A DNA stretch of 63,424 nt, taken from NCBI GenBank assembly GCA_017965765.1, contig JAGCPJ010000078.1:1-63424 (forward strand), given 5' to 3'. The notes below the pieces were generated by a model. It did not search any database and was not told the DNA's origin. It saw only the letters and a program-made list of their open reading frames with translations. Position numbers and translations under genes: made by a program. Source of the DNA: Bacteroidales bacterium (GTDB lineage Bacteria; Bacteroidota; Bacteroidia; Bacteroidales; F082). Shown here in pieces: positions 1 to 11,889 of this stretch (its first letter is position 1; the number at the start of each line of letters is the position of its first letter).

Positions 1-16
1 AAAGATAATATTTTTA

Positions 17-24
17 TATTTTTG
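17..24 (+). promoter_or_regulatory. Bacteroidota -7 promoter element before the M3 peptidase gene
   Basis: TATTTTTG matches the Bacteroidota -7 consensus TAnnTTTG. It lies 27 bases before the ATG at 52, so a start site near 28 would leave a short leader. The -33 region falls outside the window. Confidence 0.6.
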
Positions 25-51
25 CCACTACTAATCTTAAAAACTATTTCA

Positions 52-2172
52 ATGTACAAAAAAATCATTCCTATGATAGCTTTAAGCATCATCGTCATGG
101 CTTCCTGCACTCACGACAAGAAGCAGGCTGAGACCCCAGCAAATCCTTTCCTCTCGGAATACCAGACGCCTTTCAAGGTGGTCCCGTTCGACAAGATCAA
201 GACCGAGCATTACATGCCCGCCTTCGAGGCCGGAATGAAGGAGCAACTGGCGGAAATCGACGCCATCGTCAACAACACGGAGACGCCCACCTTCCAAAAT
301 ACCATCCTGCCCTACGACAAGTCGGGTGAGACCTTAAACCGCGTGAGCAACGTGTTCTTCAACATCCTGGAGTGCAACTCCGACGACGAACTCATGGCAT
401 TGGCCGAGCAGGTCATGCCGCTGCTCTCGAAACACGGCGACGCCATCGCGATGAATCCCAAACTCTTCGAGAAGATTGACTATGTGTATCAACACCGCAA
501 CGAGATGGGACTGGACGAGCAACAGATTCGCGTGGTGGAGAAATACCACCAGGACTTCGTCCGCAGCGGTGCCGCCCTGCCTGACGACAAGAAGGCCGAG
601 CTGAGCAAGATCAACGAGCAGCTCTCCACCCTCAGCCTCCAGTTTGGCAACAACCTCCTGAAAGAGAACGGCAACTACAAGCTCGTCATCGAGAACCAAG
701 CCGATCTCGCCGGCCTGCCCCAGTCCAGCATCGACGCTGCCGCCGAGCAAGCCAAGGCCGACGGCATGGACGGCAAATGGGTGTTCACGCTCTCCAAACC
801 CAGCCTCATCCCCTTCTTGCAATTCGCTGAAAACCGCGAACTCCGCAAGCAAATGTACCTAGCCTATTACAACCGCGGCGACAACGGCAATGAGTTCGAC
901 AACAAGAACCTCATCAAAGAGATGCTGCGCCTGAGACAACAGAAGGCTCAGCTGCTGGGCTACGACAACCACGCCAACTACGTGCTGGCGGTCAACATGG
1001 CCCACGACGCCGCTACCGTTGACCAGTTCCTGGCCGACATCTTCAACCCCGCCCAGGAGTTGGCCAAGAAAGAACTCGCCGAGATGCAGGCCATCGCCAA
1101 GAAGGAAGGCGCCAAATTCAAATTGGAAGGCTGGGACTGGTGGTACTATGCCGAGAAGCTTCGCAAAGAGAAATACGACTTCGACGAGAACTACATCAAG
1201 CCCTACCTCAGCGTTGACAACGTCCGCAACGGCATGTTCTCCGCCGCCAACAAACTCTACGGCGTGACCTTCACCAAGAACAACACCATCCCGGTGTATT
1301 ATCCTGGCGTAGAGACCTACGAGGTCAAGGAAGCCAACGGCGACTTCCTCGGCATCCTCTACCTCGACTATTATCCACGCGCCAGCAAGAGCGGCGGCGC
1401 CTGGTGCACCGAATTCCGCACTGCCGGACACGACATCAACGGCAACAAGGTGTATCCCCTGGTGTCCTTGGTGATGAACTTCACTCCTCCCACCGACAAC
1501 ACCCCCGCCCTGCTCAACTGGGACGAGACCGAGACCATGTGGCATGAGTTCGGACATTCCCTCCATGCCTTCTTCTCCGACGGCCTCTACAGCCGCACCT
1601 GCGGTGCTGTGCCGCATGACTTCGTGGAGCTGCCTTCCCAGATCATGGAAAACTGGGCCGCCGAACCTGAAGTCATCCGCATGTACGCCAAGCACTACCA
1701 GACCGGCGAAGTCATGCCCGACAGCCTGATCCAAAAGATTGAGAACAGCGCCCTGTTCAACCAAGGCTTCATGACCACCGAGCTCATCGCTGCCTCCATC
1801 CTCGACATGAAGTTCCATGAACTCACCGATGTCGAGAACCTGGACGTCGATGCCTTTGAGAAACAGCAGATGGATGCCATCAAGCTGATTCCCGAGATCC
1901 TGCCCCGCTACCGCGCCACCAACTTCTCCCACATCTTCAACGGCGGCTACAGTGCTGGCTACTACGGCTACACCTGGGCCGAGGTCCTCGACAAGGATGC
2001 CTTCAACTATTTCAAGACCTCAGGCAACCTCTTCAACCCCGAAATCGCCAAGGCATTCCGTCAGTACTGCCTCCAGGATGGTGGCAACGACGAAGGCATG
2101 GTCCAGTACCGCAAGTTCCGCGGTCAGGATCCGGAGAAAGAGCCGTATCTGAGAGCGAGAGGGCTGGAGTAA
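52..2172 (+). CDS. M3 family metallopeptidase (dipeptidyl carboxypeptidase/oligopeptidase type), lipoprotein
   Basis: A 706-residue zinc peptidase of the thimet oligopeptidase/Dcp family, which cleaves short peptides. The zinc motif HEFGH is at about residues 498-502. The downstream VELPSQ segment supplies the third zinc ligand (Glu) in this family. The start at 52 is preferred over an ORF opening at 22 because it gives a clean lipoprotein signal (positively charged start, hydrophobic stretch, lipobox MASC near residue 19) and leaves room for the -7 element at 17-24. The protein is therefore probably periplasmic, anchored by the lipid, unlike cytoplasmic E. coli Dcp. Length is normal for the family. 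It is the first of two plus-strand genes; a repeat cluster separates it from the patatin gene. Confidence 0.93.
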   Translation: MYKKIIPMIALSIIVMASCTHDKKQAETPANPFLSEYQTPFKVVPFDKIKTEHYMPAFEAGMKEQLAEIDAIVNNTETPTFQNTILPYDKSGETLNRVSNVFFNILECNSDDELMALAEQVMPLLSKHGDAIAMNPKLFEKIDYVYQHRNEMGLDEQQIRVVEKYHQDFVRSGAALPDDKKAELSKINEQLSTLSLQFGNNLLKENGNYKLVIENQADLAGLPQSSIDAAAEQAKADGMDGKWVFTLSKPSLIPFLQFAENRELRKQMYLAYYNRGDNGNEFDNKNLIKEMLRLRQQKAQLLGYDNHANYVLAVNMAHDAATVDQFLADIFNPAQELAKKELAEMQAIAKKEGAKFKLEGWDWWYYAEKLRKEKYDFDENYIKPYLSVDNVRNGMFSAANKLYGVTFTKNNTIPVYYPGVETYEVKEANGDFLGILYLDYYPRASKSGGAWCTEFRTAGHDINGNKVYPLVSLVMNFTPPTDNTPALLNWDETETMWHEFGHSLHAFFSDGLYSRTCGAVPHDFVELPSQIMENWAAEPEVIRMYAKHYQTGEVMPDSLIQKIENSALFNQGFMTTELIAASILDMKFHELTDVENLDVDAFEKQQMDAIKLIPEILPRYRATNFSHIFNGGYSAGYYGYTWAEVLDKDAFNYFKTSGNLFNPEIAKAFRQYCLQDGGNDEGMVQYRKFRGQDPEKEPYLRARGLE

Positions 2173-2178
2173 GTTGAA

Positions 2179-2199
2179 AACGGAAAACGGAAAACGGAA
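2179..2199. repeat. Tandem heptamer array, 3 x AACGGAA
   Basis: Three perfect head-to-tail copies of the 7-base unit AACGGAA start a few bases after the M3 peptidase stop. The same unit forms a six-copy array at 38472-38516. Confidence 0.9.
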
Positions 2200-2202
2200 A
2201 AT

Positions 2203-2273
2203 CATCCCGAAGGGATGCTAGCTCTGTAGAAAGGGATTTACTAACCATTCGCATCCCGAAGGGATGCTAGCTC
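2203..2273. repeat. Two direct copies of a 22-base palindromic repeat
   Basis: The 22-base sequence at 2203-2224 recurs unchanged at 2252-2273. Each copy contains the short hairpin CATCCC-GAA-GGGATG followed by CTAGCTC. The second copy ends 6 bases before the patatin start codon. Nothing T-rich follows, so a terminator is unlikely. It looks like a small REP-like intergenic element. Confidence 0.8.
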
Positions 2274-2279
2274 AATAGC

Positions 2280-4601
2280 ATGAGAATAAAGGGAATTATC
2301 ATTGTTGTAGCGCTTTGCATTATCTGCCTACAAGCAAGCGCATCGGAACGGCCGGGGGACACCATTCGTCCGCCCAGGCCAAAGGTAGGTATCGTTTTAG
2401 GTGGCGGCGGCGCCAAAGGCGCCGCCCACATCGGTGCATTGAAATACATCGAGGAGGTCGGACTCCCTGTGGACTATGTCGCAGGCACCAGCATGGGTTC
2501 CATCATCGGTGGCCTCTATGCCTTGGGCTATAGTCCCGACGAGATCGAATATTTCATCTCCCAACTGGACTGGTCAAAATACATGACCAACAGCATCGAC
2601 CGCCTCGACATCTCTTCCGCTGACAAAGAACGAAGAAGCACTTACCTCGTTAATATCCCGTTCAACCACGGCCAGCTCTTCGACAAGATCCGCAAAATCA
2701 GGATGGAGGACGAAGCCAACAGCGGCACCTCTTTCATCGCTTCCCTCCCCGACTCTTTCATTGGCGGCACCGACTTGCTCAACCTTTTCAACAGCCTCTG
2801 CATCGGCTATCAGGACCCCATGGACTTCAACGACTTCCCCATCCCCTTCGCCTGTGTGGCCACCAACCTCACCACGGGCGAGCCTGTCGTCCTACGTAGC
2901 GGCAAGTTCCCGGAAGCCATCCGGGCCAGCATGGCCATCCCCGGCGTGTTCTCCCCCATGGTCATCGACGGGAAGATCCTGGTCGATGGCGGACTGGTCA
3001 ACAACTTCCCCGTTGACATCTGCCGGGAGATGGGTGCCGACATCATCATCGGCATCGAGGTCGCCCAAGGCATGATCAAAGATGCCAACAAACTCAAATC
3101 ACTTCCCCAGCTGTTCTCCCAAATGAAAAACATCGTCGTCAAGGGACACAATGAAGAGAACCGCAAGCTGTGCGACCTATACATCCACCCGGAAGTCAAC
3201 GACTTCAACATGCTCAGCTTCAACACGCAAGCCATTGACACCATCGTGAACCGCGGTTATGCTTGTGCGGAGAAATACCAAAACGAGCTCAAAACCATCA
3301 AACGGTACATCGACAGCTTCGAGCCCGCAGAAAAAGTATTGCAAAACGCCAAGGCGCAGTATGTCACCAACGACACAATCCAGCTGGAGACCATCACCAT
3401 GGATAATGTCAACACGAAAGAGTTCAAGTGGTTATTCAAGAAAAGCAAACTCCACTTGAACCAAGGCATCACGGACAATGACATCCAGCGAGCCCTCAAC
3501 ATCTTCAAGGGGACAGGCGTCTTCAGCGGCATTGAATACCGTTTGAGCCCCGCCGAGCACGGTGAAATGCCTGCGAAGCCCAAGGACTTCGACCTCCACC
3601 TGAAGTTCCATCCCGCCGAGCCCCACTGCCTCTCCCTCGGTTTCAACTACAGCTCCGAAGAGAGCGCTGCCGTGATCCTGAATCTAGGCATCGGCCAAAA
3701 CAAGTTCTCCGGTTTGAAGTTCAACCTCTCCAGCCGCCTCGGTATCAACCCCAGGATCAGCGGCACCCTGACTTGGGCAGGCATTTCCTTGGCCAACATC
3801 AACCTCTCCTACGACCTGCGCAGGGCCAAATACAGCGTGTTTAACGACAACAAGTCCGAGGCCCTGATCCTTAACCAGCGACGTTTTCGATTCTATATCT
3901 CCGAGTTTTACCTGCGCAACATCCAAACCAATGTGGGTATTGAATCAGAACGAAGCACCTTCCCCATCAGTCCACTGCTTGGCAAAGACCTTGAGACCCA
4001 GCGGGCGACCCACCTAAAGAGCCGCACCTGGGGACCGTTTGTCAAATTGAAATACGACGATATGGATCACGCCTATTTTGCCACCACAGGTATGGTGGCC
4101 GAGATGGATGTCCATGAACGTGTGATTAAAGATGCGGAGATGCCCTTCACCGATCTCGGTTTCAACTTCAAATACCACTACACCAAGAGGAAGTTCACAC
4201 TCATCCCACAACTCTACACCCGTTTCCTGGTAGGCGACTCCATCCCTTATGCCTACAATAATATCATTGGCGGCGAGGTTTATGGACGCTATCAGGATTT
4301 CCAGTTGCCCTTCATTGGAATCAACAACACCTCATTGGCCAAAGACCAATGTGCCATCCTGCGACTTGACGTACGCTACCGGCTGCTCAAGAAACATTAC
4401 CTCACGGCATCGGGCAACTATGTCAGAAGCGCCAACACCTTTGGATCATTGTTTACCTTTGATGATGAAAGCATCGGGCATTACGGTTGCGGGCTGAAGT
4501 ATTCCTACGACAGTCCTTTGGGACCCATTTCGTTTGGGTTCTATTATTCCGACATCACACGGAACTTCTGTTCCTATTTCAGCCTAGGGTACATATTCTA
4601 A
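2280..4601 (+). CDS. Patatin-like phospholipase fused to an outer-membrane beta-barrel
   Basis: A 773-residue protein with an N-terminal signal peptide (about residues 1-22). It then has a patatin domain: oxyanion loop GGGGAKG at 41-47, nucleophile Ser71 in GTSMG, and catalytic Asp236 in DGG. The middle part, about 350-430, looks POTRA-like. The C-terminal third has alternating strands like a BamA/Omp85 surface-antigen barrel and ends in an aromatic residue (GYIF). The layout resembles type Vd autotransporter-like patatins, with the lipase held at or moved through the outer membrane. All catalytic residues are present, so lipase activity is expected; the substrate is unknown. The ATG at 2280 gives the signal peptide directly. 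Confidence 0.9.
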   Translation: MRIKGIIIVVALCIICLQASASERPGDTIRPPRPKVGIVLGGGGAKGAAHIGALKYIEEVGLPVDYVAGTSMGSIIGGLYALGYSPDEIEYFISQLDWSKYMTNSIDRLDISSADKERRSTYLVNIPFNHGQLFDKIRKIRMEDEANSGTSFIASLPDSFIGGTDLLNLFNSLCIGYQDPMDFNDFPIPFACVATNLTTGEPVVLRSGKFPEAIRASMAIPGVFSPMVIDGKILVDGGLVNNFPVDICREMGADIIIGIEVAQGMIKDANKLKSLPQLFSQMKNIVVKGHNEENRKLCDLYIHPEVNDFNMLSFNTQAIDTIVNRGYACAEKYQNELKTIKRYIDSFEPAEKVLQNAKAQYVTNDTIQLETITMDNVNTKEFKWLFKKSKLHLNQGITDNDIQRALNIFKGTGVFSGIEYRLSPAEHGEMPAKPKDFDLHLKFHPAEPHCLSLGFNYSSEESAAVILNLGIGQNKFSGLKFNLSSRLGINPRISGTLTWAGISLANINLSYDLRRAKYSVFNDNKSEALILNQRRFRFYISEFYLRNIQTNVGIESERSTFPISPLLGKDLETQRATHLKSRTWGPFVKLKYDDMDHAYFATTGMVAEMDVHERVIKDAEMPFTDLGFNFKYHYTKRKFTLIPQLYTRFLVGDSIPYAYNNIIGGEVYGRYQDFQLPFIGINNTSLAKDQCAILRLDVRYRLLKKHYLTASGNYVRSANTFGSLFTFDDESIGHYGCGLKYSYDSPLGPISFGFYYSDITRNFCSYFSLGYIF

Positions 4602-4602
4602 C

Positions 4603-4640
4603 AAACAGAAAAGGCATCCTGAAGGATGCCTTTTCTGTTT
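4603..4640. terminator. Bidirectional terminator between convergent genes
   Basis: A perfect 17-base stem (4603-4619 with 4624-4640) closes on the loop TGAA. Each arm carries an A-run or T-run, so it can stop transcription from both the patatin gene (plus) and the CpsB-like gene (minus). It overlaps the last two bases of the minus-strand stop codon. Confidence 0.9.
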
Positions 4641-5367
4641 ACAGTGCCTTGTTGTTTTCCATCAGCAACAGCAAAGCGTCGATTTCTTTTTTGGATAGCC
4701 TGATGGCGCGCACTTTGTCAGCAATGTTGTCCAATCGGTGCAAGTCGCTGCCGACATAGTCATACATCCCTTCCTTGAGCAGTTGATGGGCTTTCGCTCT
4801 CGCCGGCTCACCATAGGCTCCTGCCAAGGAAAACAGGTTGAGTTGGAAAAGGTAGTCCTTTTGTTTCCAACGATGATACAGCGACTTGGAGGCATATTGA
4901 TACCTTTCGGGATGCGCCATCACCGGTTGGATGCCTTTCAACATCACGTCATAGAGCATCTCTCTCATCCGAGGCTCCATCATCATATAAGAGGTCTCGC
5001 AAAGCACCTTCGTCCCGGCTTTGTCCAAGGTCAGGAATCCTTCATTGAAACGGTCGGGAAAGCAGGAATCCAGCATGTATTCACCACCCAACGACAATTC
5101 CAAGGGGATCGCAGCCTGGCGGTCTGACACGAATGCCTTGTATTTTTGTTCGATGGTTTCACGGGTGTTTTCCAGATAATCCTTCATGAAATGCGGCGTC
5201 ATCTTGACCGCTTTCACCCCCTGTTGATGGAGGAAGGTCAAAGCTTCCACCGTCTTCTCGGGCGTAGGGAATCCATCATCTACTCCAGGAAGCAGATGGC
5301 TGTGCATATCAAAGGCACCCTGGAAGAATCCCTCGGGTAGTTTAGTTTTGAATAGTTCGAATAGCAT
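4639..5367 (-). CDS. CpsB/YwqE-type PHP-fold tyrosine phosphatase for capsule synthesis
   Basis: 242 residues. The opening motif DMHSHLLPGVDDG (about residues 20-32) is the metal-binding signature of the PHP-fold phosphotyrosine phosphatases CpsB/CapC/YwqE. Further His residues (TPHF, AHPERY, SDLHR) complete the usual metal site. In Gram-positive capsule systems this enzyme dephosphorylates the tyrosine-rich tail of the autokinase, and here the autokinase gene is immediately upstream (26-base gap). It is the last gene of the wza-wzc-cpsB unit and ends at a strong terminator. Confidence 0.88.
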   Translation of the reverse strand: MLFELFKTKLPEGFFQGAFDMHSHLLPGVDDGFPTPEKTVEALTFLHQQGVKAVKMTPHFMKDYLENTRETIEQKYKAFVSDRQAAIPLELSLGGEYMLDSCFPDRFNEGFLTLDKAGTKVLCETSYMMMEPRMREMLYDVMLKGIQPVMAHPERYQYASKSLYHRWKQKDYLFQLNLFSLAGAYGEPARAKAHQLLKEGMYDYVGSDLHRLDNIADKVRAIRLSKKEIDALLLLMENNKAL

Positions 5368-5393
5368 ATAAAGTAGAATCTAGTTATCCTGAT

Positions 5394-7898
<2,505 letters not shown>

Positions 7899-7920
7899 AG
7901 ACAGCTTTTTACATCACTAA

Positions 7921-8703
7921 TTAAAACCTTCCTGAAACCATCAAGTAGATCATGGCCACGGAAGAGAGCACCGAGGCGATGGTGCCGACAATATTGAGGC
8001 CAGTTCCGAAAGCATCCTGAGCGTATGCCCTGCGGAAGGATTGGGTAACGATGACATCATTCTGTTGAAGCAGGAAGAACTCGTCATAAAAGACGTCCGT
8101 GGAACGAGGATCAAGGAAATGGGTGATGATCTTTCCGTCAACTTCTCGCATGACGGCAATCTTATCCCGTTTGGTGTATTGGTTCAGTCCTCCCGCCATG
8201 GCCAGAGCTTCAAGGAATGTGCAACGTTCGTTATTGATATTCAACACTTTACCACCATCAGACGTACCCAAGACAAAAACCCTGAAGTTCATAAAGCGCA
8301 CGTCCACCATAGGGTCGTTCATATAGCCGCCAGCCACCAATTTGGTTTTGATCAGGTCTTGGAGTTGAATTCGCGTCATGCCTTTCACATGGATTATTCC
8401 CAAGGTGGGGAACTGGATATTTCCATGGACATCCACGAGGTATCCGACACTGGCGTTGGAATTCGAGGATTGCGTCGTTCCGAAGGGGTTGAATGGTTCG
8501 GCCAACTCTTTTTCATCACCCACACCGATCACGGTGATCCTCAGCTGATCGTAGGGACTGATGACAGCCTCGAAGTTCCCGTTTAATGGAACGGTTTGGT
8601 TGTGTTTCAGGTTCTGGAGATAGCTGACTTCCTTGGAGGAGATGCAAGAGCAGGCCAAAACAGCGACGCAGGCCAGAGCGGTGAACAATTTGATGGATTT
8701 CAT
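7921..8703 (-). CDS. Wza-like outer-membrane polysaccharide export lipoprotein
   Basis: 260 residues. A lipoprotein signal peptide ends in ACSC near residues 17-20. A polysaccharide export (Poly_export) domain follows (EAVISPYDQLRITVIG region), then an SLBB-like domain (FVLGTSDGGKVLNIN) and a hydrophobic C-terminal helix (SVLSSVAMIYLMVSG) that could cross the outer membrane. It would form the outer-membrane channel for the polymer. It is the first gene of a three-gene unit with Wzc- and CpsB-like genes and has its own -7 element upstream. Confidence 0.9.
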   Translation of the reverse strand: MKSIKLFTALACVAVLACSCISSKEVSYLQNLKHNQTVPLNGNFEAVISPYDQLRITVIGVGDEKELAEPFNPFGTTQSSNSNASVGYLVDVHGNIQFPTLGIIHVKGMTRIQLQDLIKTKLVAGGYMNDPMVDVRFMNFRVFVLGTSDGGKVLNINNERCTFLEALAMAGGLNQYTKRDKIAVMREVDGKIITHFLDPRSTDVFYDEFFLLQQNDVIVTQSFRRAYAQDAFGTGLNIVGTIASVLSSVAMIYLMVSGRF

Positions 8704-8725
8704 GGCAATTGTTTAAATAATTTTG

Positions 8726-8733
8726 CAAAAATA
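8726..8733 (-). promoter_or_regulatory. -7 promoter element of the wza-wzc-cpsB unit
   Basis: On the minus strand this reads TATTTTTG, matching TAnnTTTG, 22 bases before the ATG of the Wza-like gene. It suggests that the export/kinase module can be transcribed separately from the long glycosyltransferase operon that ends at 8756. Confidence 0.6.
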
Positions 8734-8755
8734 ATACAAATCACGCAAAACAGCG

Positions 8756-9844
8756 TCATTTCCTCACGATTATATCAACAATTCTTTCGGCGGCATGACC
8801 ATCCCAGAGCGGAGGAATCCCACCCTTCTTCCATTGTCCCGAGAAGAGTCTATCCAACGCAGGTTTAATATGGTCAGGGTTGGTACCGATCAACTCATTG
8901 GTACCGATCGTGCAAGTCTCAGGACGTTCCGTATTGTCGCGCAAGGTAATACACGGCACCCCCATCACCGTAGTTTCCTCCGTGATGCCGCCGCTATCGG
9001 TAATCACCGCCTTGGCGCGCTCCACGAGATAGTTGAATTCCAGGTAGCCCATCGGCTCCACAATATGGAGATTGGGGTCTTCTATGCCCAAATCCTTGAA
9101 GATCTTCGCCGTGCGAGGATGGATGGGAAAGACGATGGGCAAACCCTGCACATGGTTGACAATTTCATGCATCATCCGTTGCAACTTGTCCGCCTCATCC
9201 ACATTGGCCGGACGGTGCATGGTGAGCATCAGATACTGCTGAGGTTGAAGATTCAATTCGTCAAAAGCTGAGGGTCTTACGAATCGCGAACGATTGGCCA
9301 GCAAGGTGTCGATCATCACATTGCCGACGAAAAACAGATTGTTCTCCTCAACTCCACAGCGACGCAGGTTGGCATTGGCCACCTCCGAGGTCGTAAAGAA
9401 ATAATCCGCCAGGCTGTCCGTCACCATCCGATTGATCTCCTCCGGCATCGTAAGGTCCCAGGAGCGAATGCCCGCCTCAACATGTGCCACTTTTGTGCAC
9501 AGCTTCTTGGCCACGATGGAACAAGCCATGGTGGAAGTGACGTCGCCGACCACCAACACCAGTTCTGTAGGATGGGCCATCAGATCTTTCTCGAAGGCCA
9601 CCATGATGGCGGCAGTTTGCTCGGCCTGCGTGCCTCCGCCACAGCCCAAGTTGGCATCGGGCTGGGGGATGTTGAGTTCCTCAAAGAAGGTGTCGCTCAT
9701 CTGACGGTCGTAGTGCTGCCCCGTATGGACCAGACGATAATGGATGTCCTCCCCTGCTCGTTGCGCCTTTTGGATGGCGTGGATCAAGGGAGCGATTTTC
9801 ATGAAATTGGGCCGCGCGCCCGCAATCAACGTGATATGTCGCAT
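8756..9844 (-). CDS. wecB: UDP-N-acetylglucosamine 2-epimerase (non-hydrolysing)
   Basis: 362 residues, full length for WecB/MnaA. Family marks include the start ITLIAGARPNFMKIAP, VHTGQHYD, VVGDVTSTMA, VEAGIRSWD, MPEEINR, and near the end TDSGGITEE with MGVPCITLRDNTERPET. It interconverts UDP-GlcNAc and UDP-ManNAc. WbpI, the epimerase for UDP-2,3-diacetamido-uronic acid, belongs to the same fold, and that alternative is realistic because WbpE/WbpD-like genes lie in the same locus. It is the last gene of the long minus-strand polysaccharide operon, 2 bases after the DUF354 gene. Confidence 0.88.
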   Translation of the reverse strand: MRHITLIAGARPNFMKIAPLIHAIQKAQRAGEDIHYRLVHTGQHYDRQMSDTFFEELNIPQPDANLGCGGGTQAEQTAAIMVAFEKDLMAHPTELVLVVGDVTSTMACSIVAKKLCTKVAHVEAGIRSWDLTMPEEINRMVTDSLADYFFTTSEVANANLRRCGVEENNLFFVGNVMIDTLLANRSRFVRPSAFDELNLQPQQYLMLTMHRPANVDEADKLQRMMHEIVNHVQGLPIVFPIHPRTAKIFKDLGIEDPNLHIVEPMGYLEFNYLVERAKAVITDSGGITEETTVMGVPCITLRDNTERPETCTIGTNELIGTNPDHIKPALDRLFSGQWKKGGIPPLWDGHAAERIVDIIVRK

Positions 9845-9846
9845 GT

Positions 9847-10950
9847 TTATTTGAATCTAAATTGATAATCGGGATTCTCTTTCATGACCTTCCGGCTTTC
9901 GGGATAGTTTTCAATGAACCAGGTAAGGAATTGCGCATAGTCGATCTTTTCGGAAAGCATCTTCTGGCGACGGGCTTGCCATACCGCTTCCCTATCCGGC
10001 ATGGCCAACAATTCTTTCACCGTGGCATACATCTTCTCTTCGGCACCTTGTTCGGAGGCTTTGATGCCGAAACCAAGATGATAAACCTCTTCCAATTCCC
10101 TCAAATATCCTATCCTCCCCACGAAGTCATTAAACCGCACAAACGGCACTCCAAGCACCCCGGCCTCTGCGGCCATGGTCTGGCTGTCACCGATATATAA
10201 AGATGAAAATGCCATCACGTGGTGCATGTCCAAGGTGTTGATCTTGATCCTATAAGGCTCAAACTGCGGTTCCAGCTCCCTTTCCGAAGTGATGTAGATA
10301 CGGCCAAAAGGTTTAAGGATATCGATCAGTTTTTGGGCAATTTCCGCATTGATCCCTTTGATGCCGCTATCATGATGGGCTTTCAACTTGGCAAAACGGA
10401 TGATGAAATAGGGCTTATCCACTGGGAAATACTTCTCAACGACTTGTTTGTCAGGGGAAAAGTGGTTGGGGTGCAGATAAGCCAGCTCGTGATAGGAAGC
10501 GTATTTGACGGATTTCTCATTCCACTTGCCGTTGTCACAGACCACAGGCGACAGCACCACCGAAGCCTTGGGGTAGCTCAATTTGGCATACAAAGGCACG
10601 GCTTGTGCGTCATCTTCATTGACATTGATCACTGGGCGGTGACGAAACGAACCCACATAGGAATTCTCGACACTGGTCCCCGTCAACACATCCGGTTTGT
10701 AAGACCTACAGAAACGGCTTAGCCTCAAGATGCGTTTGATAGTGCCGATCAATATCCCAATCTTGGAATCCTTCCGGCCCTCTTCAAGAATATTGTAGAA
10801 AGGCAGCCCAGCTTGCTGCAAGAGCTCTTGCAGGATATCTTTTTTCTTGATGAGAATCTTCACCTCATGCCCATCCTCTTCCAGTTTCAGAATGGTGTTC
10901 CGGAAAAGATAGAAATGCGCAGGATGTCCCAAATATACAAGTATCTTCAT
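9847..10950 (-). CDS. DUF354 family protein, GT-B-like
   Basis: 367 residues. The start MKILVYLGHPAHFYLFRNT and the later GDSQTMAAEAGVLGVPFVRFNDF segment are characteristic of DUF354, a family with a GT-B/UDP-GlcNAc-2-epimerase-like fold often found in bacterial and archaeal polysaccharide loci. The second motif resembles the nucleotide-sugar binding region of GT-B enzymes. It probably acts as a glycosyltransferase or epimerase-like enzyme in the cytoplasm; the reaction is not known to me. It sits between a GT4 gene (12-base gap) and wecB (2-base gap). Confidence 0.75.
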   Translation of the reverse strand: MKILVYLGHPAHFYLFRNTILKLEEDGHEVKILIKKKDILQELLQQAGLPFYNILEEGRKDSKIGILIGTIKRILRLSRFCRSYKPDVLTGTSVENSYVGSFRHRPVINVNEDDAQAVPLYAKLSYPKASVVLSPVVCDNGKWNEKSVKYASYHELAYLHPNHFSPDKQVVEKYFPVDKPYFIIRFAKLKAHHDSGIKGINAEIAQKLIDILKPFGRIYITSERELEPQFEPYRIKINTLDMHHVMAFSSLYIGDSQTMAAEAGVLGVPFVRFNDFVGRIGYLRELEEVYHLGFGIKASEQGAEEKMYATVKELLAMPDREAVWQARRQKMLSEKIDYAQFLTWFIENYPESRKVMKENPDYQFRFK

Positions 10951-10962
10951 ACCAAATAACAG

Positions 10963-11889
10963 TTAATGCTTTGCTATATTCCTATAGATGGCAATTACTT
11001 TTTCAGCAACAGTTTTATTGTCCAGGCCTTCGGCAATCAGTTTTTCCCTTCCCAAGGTTTTGCCCTTGAACGAAAACGCTTGCCACAACATAGCGCCCAA
11101 TTCCTTGGGATTGCTTGTCTCGGCCACATGGCACCCCTCCGTTCCAGCGACACGCTCCTTTACATCTCCCACATCCACACTTACGATGGGACAGCCACAA
11201 GCCATCGCCTCCTTGATCACCTGCGGGGATCCTTCTGAGAAGGATGTCATCAGGAAAGCGTCCGCAGCGCACATCAATAAAGTCACTTCCTCTCGGGAAT
11301 AACCCTTTAACTCGAGCAATACCACCTCAGGGTCACCCATCAACGCCACCGTTGCTTTGGCCAAAGGCGCGTTCTTCACCGCATTGTCAAATGCCCCGGC
11401 GAAAAGCACATAACGGCCTTCCTCCGCAAGGTGCATTTTCTTTCGTGCTTCTTCTTTTGAAACCAGCTGATTCTCTGACAAATCGACGCCACAAGGAATC
11501 AACGAGTATTGCTTTCTTGGCTTTGCGATGGCCAGGGTCTTTTCCGAGACGAAGACATTCCATGCAGAAAGCCGCATTGCCATCTTTGAGAACCTACGCA
11601 CGCTCTTGTCGTTGATGTCCGACCCATGGTAGGTCGTCATCACAGGAACCCTGCGTTGCAGATTGGCAAAAAGTCCGGACAAGCCATAATGGGCATGGAT
11701 CACATCGGGCTGGAACTCGCGGATCTTTTGCTTCAAGGCTGGAAGGTTTTTCAGATAGCCTTTCAGCCCCTTCCCCTGCAACCCAAAGAAATCCACCTCG
11801 CAACCTGCGGCCTTCACCGCCTCGGCCTGCTCCGTGATGAATGGCGCAAAACGGCCTTTATTAAATGATGCTACAACCAATACTTTCAT
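10963..11889 (-). CDS. Glycosyltransferase family 4
   Basis: 308 residues from the ATG at 11889, which starts MKVLVVASFNKGRF, a typical GT4 N-terminus. A longer reading frame exists upstream but would run far into the neighbouring gene. The C-terminal donor-binding motif is SFSEGSPQVIKEAMACGCPIVSVDVGD (residues about 225-250), with the E-x7-E pattern of GT4. HAHYGLSG and TYHGSDIN mark the acceptor side. The start shares one base with the upstream stop (TGATG), which suggests coupled translation. Confidence 0.9.
   Translation of the reverse strand: MKVLVVASFNKGRFAPFITEQAEAVKAAGCEVDFFGLQGKGLKGYLKNLPALKQKIREFQPDVIHAHYGLSGLFANLQRRVPVMTTYHGSDINDKSVRRFSKMAMRLSAWNVFVSEKTLAIAKPRKQYSLIPCGVDLSENQLVSKEEARKKMHLAEEGRYVLFAGAFDNAVKNAPLAKATVALMGDPEVVLLELKGYSREEVTLLMCAADAFLMTSFSEGSPQVIKEAMACGCPIVSVDVGDVKERVAGTEGCHVAETSNPKELGAMLWQAFSFKGKTLGREKLIAEGLDNKTVAEKVIAIYRNIAKH

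Noticed and set aside
859-1932. Long antisense frame (357 codons) opposite the M3 peptidase
   Set aside because: It has no signal or family motif, shows Gly/Val-rich shadow composition, and lies entirely inside a well-supported gene.
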